Part shown: piece by piece, positions 1 through 4,710 of the stretch
Numbering within the stretch: position 1 is the stretch's first letter
How the letters are laid out: the number at the start of each line of letters is the position of its first letter
Assembly (NCBI GenBank): GCA_002306975.1
Contig: DBTI01000103.1
Location: 1-5,519, forward strand
Direction: 5' to 3'
From: Ruminococcaceae bacterium UBA1320
GTDB taxonomy: Bacteria; Bacillota; Clostridia; Oscillospirales; Ethanoligenentaceae
Length of the DNA: 5,519 nt
Program-made: the position numbers and the translations under genes
Notes under the pieces: generated by a model
Seen by the model: the letters and a program-made list of their open reading frames with translations, nothing else
The model's database searches: none
What the model was told of the DNA's origin: nothing

Positions 1-147
1 CACAACATGCAGCAGGCGGCGCGTGTTTCTGATTTCACAGCGTTTTTCCTGCATGGTGAGGTGGTAGAATTCCGCGACACTCAGGGTATTTTTTCAATGC
101 CGACCGACAAACGCACAGAGGATTATATTACAGGACGTTTCGGTTGA
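1..147 (+). CDS. pstB: PstB C-terminus, phosphate ABC transporter ATPase (5' end outside window)
   Basis: The open frame runs from the first base to a TGA stop and gives the last 48 residues of PstB, the cytoplasmic ATPase that drives high-affinity phosphate import through PstA/PstC. The fragment opens with HNMQQAARVSD, the PstB H-loop region, in which the first histidine contacts the ATP gamma phosphate. It ends with DKRTEDYITGRFG, the near-invariant PstB tail. Walker A, the signature motif and Walker B lie upstream and cannot be checked. Position immediately before phoU is the usual pstSCAB-phoU order. Identification rests on the highly conserved C-terminal motif and on context; the only uncertainty is the integrity of the missing part. 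Confidence 0.93.
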   Translation, partial: HNMQQAARVSDFTAFFLHGEVVEFRDTQGIFSMPTDKRTEDYITGRFG

Positions 148-163
148 CCTTGCAGCGATAAGG

Positions 164-187
164 TGAGATAATGATTATATTATCTCA
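164..187 (+). other. Inverted repeat / hairpin in the pstB-phoU gap
   Basis: TGAGATAAT (164-172) and ATTATCTCA (179-187) are perfect 9-bp inverted repeats around a 6-nt loop, starting 17 nt after the pstB stop. No T-run follows, so it is not a canonical intrinsic terminator. It could be an mRNA processing or stability hairpin that sets phoU level relative to the transporter genes, or a protein-binding palindrome. The rest of this gap (148-262) shows a single TTCACA (201-206) but no paired Pho-box array and no convincing promoter. Confidence 0.6.
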
Positions 188-262
188 TGCCGAAATTACC
201 TTCACAATTTATATAAAAGCGAAACACTAATTTTCGGCCGTAAAGCGGCATGGGGGTATATT

Positions 263-925
263 ATGAGCGCGAGAACAGAATTTGACCGTGAGCTGGAGCA
301 GCTTCACCTTGATATGATAAGAATGGGCGGACTTATAGAAGACGCCATCGACAAGTCAATCGTCGCGCTTGAAAAACGCGACAAAGAGCTTGCACAGGAA
401 ATAATCCGCAACGACAAGACGATTGATGACCTTGACAGGCTGATAGAGACCGAATGCCTGCGTCTCCTTTTAAAGCAACAGCCGGTGGCAAGGGATTTGA
501 GGGCCATTTCCACCGCGCTGAAGATGATTACGGACATGGAGCGCATTGGCGATCAGGCGGCGGACATTGCGGATGTCAGCCTGCGCTTTGATGACAAACC
601 GTTTTTAAAGACGCTTGAGCATATTCCGCTTATGGCGCATATTGCGTCGTCAATGGTCAAAGACAGCATCAACGCATTCGTAAAAAGTGATACGGATATG
701 TGCAGAGAAATCATGAGCCGTGACGACGAGGTTGACAGTCTGTTTGAAACAGTCAAACAGGATATCATCGCCATCATGGTAAAATCCACCTCAGAGGCAG
801 ACCAGGCGATAGACTTTTTGCAGATTGCAAAATACCTTGAGCGCATTGGCGACCACGCGGTGAATATCTGCGAATGGGTAATATTCTCGGTGACAGGTGA
901 GCACAAGAACAAAAAGATTTTATAA
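263..925 (+). CDS. phoU: PhoU, phosphate signalling regulator
   Basis: This 220-residue protein has the normal PhoU length and two tandem PhoU three-helix-bundle domains, at about residues 10-105 and 115-205. Each carries the family signature: ERIGDQAADI at 93-102 and ERIGDHAVNI at 193-202, the acidic positions that bind a metal cluster in known structures. The conserved QQPVARDLR stretch lies at 72-80. PhoU is a peripheral cytoplasmic protein that connects the Pst transporter to the PhoR kinase and keeps the Pho regulon off when phosphate is plentiful. The ATG is preceded by GGGGG (252-256) with a 6-nt spacer. The gene follows pstB by 115 nt and precedes the response regulator by 34 nt, so it is probably part of one pst-pho transcript. 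No truncation or missing motif is seen. Confidence 0.95.
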   Translation: MSARTEFDRELEQLHLDMIRMGGLIEDAIDKSIVALEKRDKELAQEIIRNDKTIDDLDRLIETECLRLLLKQQPVARDLRAISTALKMITDMERIGDQAADIADVSLRFDDKPFLKTLEHIPLMAHIASSMVKDSINAFVKSDTDMCREIMSRDDEVDSLFETVKQDIIAIMVKSTSEADQAIDFLQIAKYLERIGDHAVNICEWVIFSVTGEHKNKKIL

Positions 926-943
926 TTAGGTCACTTCGAGAGT

Positions 944-948
944 GGAGG
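944..948 (+). promoter_or_regulatory. Ribosome binding site that fixes the phoB start
   Basis: GGAGG lies 11 nt before the ATG at 960. An in-frame GTG at 942 would extend the protein by six residues but lies directly on top of this site and has no ribosome site of its own, so the ATG at 960 is preferred. Confidence 0.7.
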
Positions 949-959
949 ATAAAGCTGAT

Positions 960-1640
960 ATGGAAAAACGCGCTTTTGTCGTTGACGACGAGGAAAATAT
1001 AAGAGAAATTGTAAAATGCGCTCTGGAGTCCTGCGGCATAAAGGTAACAGGCTTTGAAGACGCTGTTGCGATGCTTGATGCCTTAAAGTCGGATGTTCCC
1101 GACGTTATTTTGCTTGACATAATGCTGCCGCAGATGGATGGGCTTGAAGCGCTGAGACGGATAAAGGCTTCTGCGGAAGCGGCGCAGGTTCCTGTTTTGA
1201 TGCTGACCGCAAAGGGCGGAGAAGTTGACCGTGTGACAGGACTTGACCTTGGAGCGGACGATTATATCGTAAAACCCTTCGGCGTTTTGGAGCTTATGGC
1301 GCGCGTTCGCGCGGCGCTTCGCCGTAAAGGGTCTCAGCCGGAACAAAAGACGGTTTATGAGCACAGCGGCATAAGGCTCGACACCGACTCTCACGAGGTA
1401 ATGCAGGACGGACACCCGGTGGAGCTGACGCTGAAGGAATTTGAACTTTTGAAGCTTTTAATAGAAAACACAGGGAAAGCCATGGCGCGCAATGTTCTCT
1501 TAGACACAGTGTGGGGCTATGGCTACATAGGTGAGACGCGAACACTCGATATGCATGTTCGCAGCTTGAGGCAAAAGCTTAATGACACTGGCAAATACAT
1601 TTCGACGGTGCGCGGCATAGGCTATAAATTCAACGCGTAA
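960..1640 (+). CDS. phoB: PhoB/PhoP-type OmpR-family response regulator
   Basis: This 226-residue DNA-binding response regulator would activate phosphate-starvation genes when phosphorylated. The N-terminal receiver domain (about 1-120) has the acidic pair D9/D10 in VVDDEEN, the phospho-acceptor D53 in LLDIMLP, the switch T83 in LMLTAKG and the conserved K105 in YIVKPFG. The C-terminal winged helix-turn-helix (about 130-226) shows the OmpR/PhoB pattern: LTLKEFELLKLL before the recognition region, RTLDMHVRSLRQKL in it, and a closing TVRGIGYKF wing. Full length for the family. The phosphate role is inferred from its place between phoU and a PhoR-like kinase; in Bacillota the same protein is often called PhoP. 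The start at 960 is chosen over GTG 942 because the latter overlaps the ribosome site. Confidence 0.9.
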   Translation: MEKRAFVVDDEENIREIVKCALESCGIKVTGFEDAVAMLDALKSDVPDVILLDIMLPQMDGLEALRRIKASAEAAQVPVLMLTAKGGEVDRVTGLDLGADDYIVKPFGVLELMARVRAALRRKGSQPEQKTVYEHSGIRLDTDSHEVMQDGHPVELTLKEFELLKLLIENTGKAMARNVLLDTVWGYGYIGETRTLDMHVRSLRQKLNDTGKYISTVRGIGYKFNA

Positions 1641-1648
1641 AATTCCGT

Positions 1649-1675
1649 TTTTTCACCGCAGACAGCGGTGAAAAA
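1649..1675 (+). other. Stem-loop between phoB and phoR
   Basis: TTTTTCACCGC (1649-1659) pairs perfectly with GCGGTGAAAAA (1665-1675), an 11-bp stem with a 5-nt loop, starting 8 nt after the phoB stop. An A-rich tract follows rather than U, so termination on the + strand is not expected. It ends 8 nt before the phoR ribosome site and may affect mRNA stability or the phoB:phoR ratio. Confidence 0.7.
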
Positions 1676-1683
1676 CAAAAAAC

Positions 1684-1690
1684 GTGGAGG
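1684..1690 (+). promoter_or_regulatory. Ribosome binding site supporting the TTG start of phoR
   Basis: GTGGAGG ends 9 nt before the TTG at 1700, an ideal spacing. The ATG at 1692 is only 1 nt from this site and reads into TGA after three codons, so it cannot start phoR. Confidence 0.8.
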
Positions 1691-1699
1691 CATGGTTAA

Positions 1700-3367
1700 T
1701 TGAAGCGTACTGTAATTGCCGAAAATTTGATGATTGTGCTTTTAGCTGTTGTCGTAACATGGGTTGTTACGGCGTTTTTATTTCAAAATGTGCTCATCGA
1801 CGCAAAACGTAGCGATCTGAAAAGTGTATTATGTTTAGTTCAGCAGTATCCGAACCCGCAAAGTGTAACAAATGAGCAAAAAAATCTATTGCCGCAGATA
1901 GAGTTTATTGAACCCGGCAAAGCGGACGGCACACCTGAGGTTTTGCAGGCTGAAAAAACAGGCTATGGTGAGCACTCCGACAGCTACAACATTCTCAGCG
2001 ACAGCACGGTGGCTGTTGCCGGTAAACTGAGCAACGGCACGATAATCCGCGTCCATGGCATTGTGCCGGGCAGCGGCTATACCCTTTTGAGCATCCTTGT
2101 CGCCGTTCTTGTTGCCGTGGTACTGATAGTCCGTCAGGCGTCGCGGATTGTCACAAACATAGATTTTGTTTTCAAAGGGGCGGCGATGACGCTTGAGCGG
2201 GCGGGCAATGAGGGCGGTGTTACGGTCAACCCCGCGCCCGAAACCCTGCAATATGTTGATTTGATAGATTCCGCTCATGAGCTCGCCAAAATTTCAACAC
2301 AGGTTTCGCTAAAGGTCAAGGAGCTATATATTGAAAACAAGCGCATAGACTATCTACTAAACAATATGAACGAGGGACTTGTCGTTTTTGACCGCGATAT
2401 GCGGATTCTTGTAATCAACCGAAGCGCTTCAAGGTTTTTCGACGCGGTAGGAGAAATGAAAGGGAAGAATGTGCTCCGCCTGACGCATATGCCCGCGATT
2501 GCGGACGCCCTGCAAGGCGTGACGCAAAGCGGAGAGCCTGCGGCGGTTGATATAAGAAACCCCGACGGCAAAAAAACCCTGCAAATACTTATGAGCGCGG
2601 TTCACGACGAGGAAGAAAACACCGATGGGGCGATTATGCTTATCTCAGACGTAACGGAAATAAGGCTGGCGGAGCAAATCCGAAGTGAATTTGTCGCCAA
2701 TGCCTCGCACGAGCTCAAAACGCCGCTGACTTCAATCAAAGGCTTTTCCGAGCTTATCGACACAGGCATAATCAACGATCCCGAGAAAGCGCATGGCTAC
2801 CTTGAACACATTCGCACAGAAACAGAGCGCATGATCGGTCTGATCGGCGACATTCTAAAGCTGTCTGAGCTTGAAGCAACCTCGCACGATACCGGCATGG
2901 TGCAGCTCAGCATGAAGCTGATCGCTCAAAAGGTCTGCGGCTCGCTTTATAACCAGATAAATATGAAGAATGTTTCGGTTAAGGTGACAGGTGACATAGG
3001 CAGCATGGAGGCAAACCCCGACCATATGGAGCAAATGCTGCTCAACCTTGTTGACAACGCGGTGAAATACAACAAGCCCGGCGGTTCGGTTACCGTTGAG
3101 GTTACGCAGAGTGAAGAAACAGTCAGCGTAAAAGTCAGCGACACAGGTGTCGGTATTCCGAAAGAATCGCAGCAGCGGGTTTTTGAGCGTTTTTACCGTG
3201 TCGATAAAAGCCGAAGCCGCAAGCTTGGCGGCACAGGGCTGGGGCTTTCAATAGTCAAGCATATCGTGGGGCTTTACAACGGCAAAATCAAGCTTGAAAG
3301 TGAAACGGGGCAGGGGACATCTATAGAGATTATTCTTCCGGTTTCTAATGAAACGGATGAGTTTTAA
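1700..3367 (+). CDS. phoR: PhoR-type membrane sensor histidine kinase
   Basis: This 555-residue sensor kinase is the partner of the preceding regulator. A first membrane helix (about 9-29) and a second (about 127-145) enclose a short extracytoplasmic segment of roughly 95 residues. A linker with coiled-coil character (about 185-220) leads to a PAS domain (about 213-325). The HisKA domain carries the phospho-acceptor H337 in FVANASHELKTPLTSI. The ATPase domain (about 435-548) has the N box with N453 (LLNLVDNAVKYN), the G1 box DTGVGIP (481-487), the F-box region ERFYRVD (496-502) and the G2 box GGTGLGL (510-516). All catalytic motifs are intact. The TTG start is chosen because TAA is in frame immediately upstream, GTGGAGG is 9 nt away, and the next ATG (codon 11) would cut the first helix. 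The phosphate role comes from the PhoR architecture and from pstB-phoU-phoB context. Confidence 0.9.
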   Translation: MKRTVIAENLMIVLLAVVVTWVVTAFLFQNVLIDAKRSDLKSVLCLVQQYPNPQSVTNEQKNLLPQIEFIEPGKADGTPEVLQAEKTGYGEHSDSYNILSDSTVAVAGKLSNGTIIRVHGIVPGSGYTLLSILVAVLVAVVLIVRQASRIVTNIDFVFKGAAMTLERAGNEGGVTVNPAPETLQYVDLIDSAHELAKISTQVSLKVKELYIENKRIDYLLNNMNEGLVVFDRDMRILVINRSASRFFDAVGEMKGKNVLRLTHMPAIADALQGVTQSGEPAAVDIRNPDGKKTLQILMSAVHDEEENTDGAIMLISDVTEIRLAEQIRSEFVANASHELKTPLTSIKGFSELIDTGIINDPEKAHGYLEHIRTETERMIGLIGDILKLSELEATSHDTGMVQLSMKLIAQKVCGSLYNQINMKNVSVKVTGDIGSMEANPDHMEQMLLNLVDNAVKYNKPGGSVTVEVTQSEETVSVKVSDTGVGIPKESQQRVFERFYRVDKSRSRKLGGTGLGLSIVKHIVGLYNGKIKLESETGQGTSIEIILPVSNETDEF

Positions 3368-3388
3368 AAGATTATCGTGTAAATTTTT

Positions 3389-3416
3389 ACGGGCAACCTA
3401 CAGGTCGCCCGTTTTT
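3389..3416 (+). terminator. Intrinsic terminator after phoR
   Basis: ACGGGC (3389-3394) pairs with GCCCGT (3407-3412). The interior ACC/GGT can extend the stem past one mismatch. The stem runs straight into a T-run (3412-3416). It lies 22 nt after the phoR stop and should end the pst-pho transcript. Confidence 0.8.
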
Positions 3417-3431
3417 CGTGTTTATAAGTTT

Positions 3432-3475
3432 ATTCTTCAAAAGACTTCTTTGCCACTTACGCCGCGACTGGTGGC
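3432..3475 (-). repeat. Palindromic repeat unit 1 (inverted, degenerate)
   Basis: Its left arm (3432-3456) matches the reverse complement of the right arm of unit 2 at 21 of 25 positions and ends in TTTGCCAC, facing GTGGC at 3471-3475. Read on the minus strand the loop contains GGCGTAA, close to the GGCGTTA loop of unit 2, so this copy is inverted. It carries about 7 extra bases in the loop. The outer right arm is too degenerate to place with confidence. Confidence 0.55.
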
Positions 3476-3500
3476 CGCTTTTATTCTTGTTGAAAAGCCC

Positions 3501-3567
3501 ATACTTCAAAAAACAACTTTGCCACGGCGTTAGTGGCAAAAAGGTTATTTGAAGAATGCTCTTTTAA
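3501..3567 (+). repeat. Palindromic repeat unit 2
   Basis: Arms 3501-3525 and 3533-3557 are complementary at 20 of 25 positions around the loop GGCGTTA (3526-3532), with a perfect inner stem TTTGCCAC/GTGGCAAA. The segment 3521-3567 is repeated directly in unit 3 with 42 of 47 identities. No transposase or coding frame is present, so it resembles a REP or MITE-type intergenic repeat. Confidence 0.75.
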
Positions 3568-3584
3568 ACAAAAATAAAAGTAGC

Positions 3585-3641
3585 ATAACCGCCTGCCACG
3601 GTGTTAGTGGCAGAGAGGTTATTTGAAGAATATTCTTTTAA
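3585..3641 (+). repeat. Palindromic repeat unit 3
   Basis: This is a direct copy of unit 2 (3595-3641 against 3521-3567, five differences). Its own hairpin pairs ATAACC (3585-3590) with GGTTAT (3617-3622) and CTGCCAC (3593-3599) with GTGGCAG (3607-3613) around GGTGTTA. The base before GCCAC and the base after GTGGC differ together between units 2 and 3 (T and A against C and G), which keeps the stem paired. The outer end contains a perfect 12-bp palindrome, AAGAATATTCTT (3626-3637). Confidence 0.75.
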
Positions 3642-3707
3642 CTCCAAAAGCGAAAAGAATCGCACATTCAAAAAATGGACGCGCCCTCACTATCACGATT
3701 ATCATAT
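3642..3707. other. Intergenic stretch with no recognised feature
   Basis: This is the remainder of the nearly 500-bp gap between phoR and the next gene, after the terminator and repeats and before the promoter region. It is AT-rich, with no ORF supported by a ribosome site, no tRNA-like fold and no clear terminator. Nothing further can be supported here. Confidence 0.5.
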
Positions 3708-3743
3708 AAAATTTATTGAAAAACGATAAAAACTTATTGACAA
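3708..3743 (+). promoter_or_regulatory. 21-bp-spaced direct repeat overlapping the -35
   Basis: Segments 3708-3722 and 3729-3743 match at 13 of 15 positions, with the pattern AAAA(T/C)TTATTGA(A/C)AA. Their start-to-start distance is 21 bp, two helical turns, so a dimeric regulator would meet both on the same DNA face. The second copy covers the -35 hexamer. This is a candidate operator; the bound protein is unknown, and the HTH protein encoded downstream is one possibility. Confidence 0.4.
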
Positions 3744-3765
3744 TTGTAAAGTCCGGTTATATAAT
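3737..3765 (+). promoter_or_regulatory. Consensus vegetative promoter for the membrane-protein operon
   Basis: TTGACA (3737-3742) and TATAAT (3760-3765) are both perfect consensus with the optimal 17-bp spacer, read by the housekeeping sigma factor. Transcription would start near A3772-A3773, giving a leader of about 100 nt before the ATG at 3871. A promoter this strong suggests that a repressor or a leader control limits expression. Confidence 0.88.
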
Positions 3766-3782
3766 AAAAATAAAGACAGGGT

Positions 3783-3812
3783 GTTATCTTTCCCGTTCTT
3801 TGGGGAGATAAC
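3783..3812 (+). promoter_or_regulatory. Leader stem-loop, copy 1 (CTTTCCC...GGGGAG core)
   Basis: GTTATCT (3783-3789) pairs with AGATAAC (3806-3812). After a bulged T3790, T3791-C3794 pair with G3802-G3805 through one T-G wobble and three C-G pairs, leaving a 7-nt loop. It lies about 11 nt from the predicted transcript start and is not followed by a T-run. The same architecture recurs at 4615-4641. Confidence 0.6.
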
Positions 3813-3870
3813 GAAATTGTTCCGCTCTAATTTTGTAATTGCTATATTCTAAAAACAGGGGTTGAGGGGT

Positions 3871-4365
3871 ATGAATTCAAAGGCTACACGATGGCTGGTT
3901 GCTTTCCTGACTGTTGTTGTCATTTTCCTTTCGGTTTGCGATGTTTTGATAACCTGCACGTCTCCCATTTGGCTGCACACGTTTTATAAAACCGAATTTT
4001 CGGCACTTCGAATAATGCTTGGCTATAACTATGCAATGTCCGACGTTATCTACCCATATATGTTAACGTTTTTCATAATCAGCGGTCTTTTGTGCCTCGG
4101 GGTACTTGCGGAGGCTTTCCGAATATTGCAGCGCATCAAAAAAAGCAATGCCTTTTGTGACGGCAACGCGGTAAGCCTGCGGAACGCCGCAATTTGCTCT
4201 TTTGGTCTTTTTGTTGTCTTTATAATCAAAATGTTTGTTTCACCGTCAATTCTGACGCTCGTCTGCGGAGGCATGTTTTTGCTTTTTGCGCTGTTCATTC
4301 TGGTAATATCCCAACTTGTGCGCGTTGCAGCTCAGATGAAGGAAGAAAATGACTTGACCATTTAA
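3871..4365 (+). CDS. DUF2975-family four-helix membrane protein
   Basis: This 164-residue integral membrane protein has four predicted helices at about 8-29, 60-83, 105-124 and 127-150. The long segment between helices 1 and 2 probably lies outside, and a charged tail (QMKEENDLTI) ends the protein. The loop before helix 3 (RIKKSNAFCDGNAVSLRNAA, about 88-107) fits the DUF2975 family pattern, and the family's habitual partner, a small YozG-type HTH regulator, follows 13 nt downstream. No biochemical function is established for the family; a membrane partner or signal source for the regulator is inference only. The start is placed at ATG 3871 because AGGGG (3857-3861) is 9 nt away; the in-frame TTG at 3862 touches that site and is unlikely. 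Transcription would come from the promoter at 3737. Confidence 0.82.
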   Translation: MNSKATRWLVAFLTVVVIFLSVCDVLITCTSPIWLHTFYKTEFSALRIMLGYNYAMSDVIYPYMLTFFIISGLLCLGVLAEAFRILQRIKKSNAFCDGNAVSLRNAAICSFGLFVVFIIKMFVSPSILTLVCGGMFLLFALFILVISQLVRVAAQMKEENDLTI

Positions 4366-4378
4366 CAGGGGTGAGAAT

Positions 4379-4615
4379 ATGTCTATTATCGTTAATTTGG
4401 ATGTTATGATGGCAAAGCGTAAGATCGGCCTTTCTGAGCTCTCATCGCAGGTAGATATTACGCTTGCCAATCTATCAATATTAAAAAACAATAAGGCGCG
4501 CGCGATCCGGTTCTCAACGCTTGAGGCAATATGCAAGGCACTCGACTGTCAGCCCGGCGATATTCTGGAGTTCAAAGACGACGGTTATCAGAACCTTAAA
4601 ACCACCGAAAAATAG
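4379..4615 (+). CDS. Small Xre/Cro-type HTH regulator, YozG-like (COG3655)
   Basis: This 78-residue protein is essentially a single helix-turn-helix domain. After the strand-like start SIIVNLDVMMAKRK, the HTH spans about residues 18-38 (helix LSELSSQV, turn, recognition helix TLANLSILKNN), followed by IRFSTLEAICKALDCQPGDILEF, the characteristic end of COG3655/YozG-type regulators. It should be a cytoplasmic DNA-binding protein, most likely a dimer. The ATG has AGGGG (4367-4371) 7 nt upstream. It follows the DUF2975 gene closely, and the two are probably translated from the same message. Such pairs recur widely in Bacillota, which suggests the membrane protein modulates the regulator. Autoregulation at the promoter repeats upstream is plausible but not shown. 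No sensor domain is present. Confidence 0.88.
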   Translation: MSIIVNLDVMMAKRKIGLSELSSQVDITLANLSILKNNKARAIRFSTLEAICKALDCQPGDILEFKDDGYQNLKTTEK

Positions 4616-4641
4616 GCTTTCCCTTAAGTTCATGGGGAGCC
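4615..4641 (+). promoter_or_regulatory. Intercistronic stem-loop, copy 2 (CTTTCCC...GGGGAG core)
   Basis: GGCT (4615-4618) pairs with AGCC (4638-4641). T4619 is bulged, and T4620-C4623 pair with G4634-G4637 through one T-G wobble and three C-G pairs, leaving a 10-nt loop. It begins on the last base of the HTH stop codon and has no T-run after it. The bulge, wobble and core match the hairpin at 3783-3812 while the outer pairs differ, so the structure rather than the sequence looks conserved. Confidence 0.6.
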
Positions 4642-4710
4642 ATACCTCTTGCAAAGAAAATATTTATATAAAATAACTTAATTTGCTATATTTCGAAAGG
4701 GGTTACTCAC
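4642..4710 (+). promoter_or_regulatory. AT-rich spacer with TTGCTATATT box and ribosome site
   Basis: TTGCTATATT at 4683-4692 is identical to 3839-3848 in the first leader, and in both places an AGGGG ribosome site follows within 5-8 nt (here 4698-4702, 8 nt before ATG 4711). The box resembles an extended -10 (TGnTATATT), but a start there would leave almost no leader before the ribosome site and no good -35 is seen. A weak internal promoter in the TATATAAAAT stretch (about 4665-4674) cannot be excluded. Confidence 0.35.

Noticed and set aside
121..182. Direct repeat GATTATATTA at 121-130 and 173-182
   Set aside because: The first copy lies within conserved pstB codons (DYIT) and the second is part of the hairpin. 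Ten AT-rich bases are consistent with chance.
201..230. PhoB/PhoP box before phoU
   Set aside because: Only one TTCACA is present, without the repeated units at fixed spacing needed for a Pho box, and no -35/-10 pair can be placed with it.
942..959. GTG start for the response regulator
   Set aside because: The GTG overlaps the GGAGG ribosome site. The added six residues are not part of the usual receiver-domain start, and ATG 960 has proper spacing.
3348..3533. Open frame of 61 codons overlapping the end of phoR
   Set aside because: It has no ribosome site, overlaps phoR in another frame, crosses the terminator and continues into the palindromic repeats, which give it a repetitive ILQKTSLP/ILQKTTLP sequence. 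It is judged spurious.
3430..3641. CRISPR array
   Set aside because: There are only three degenerate units, one inverted, with internal palindromes and no regular unique spacers or cas genes.
3862..3870. TTG start for the DUF2975 protein
   Set aside because: It touches AGGGG with no spacer. ATG 3871 lies 9 nt from the site and gives a typical short N-terminus before helix 1.
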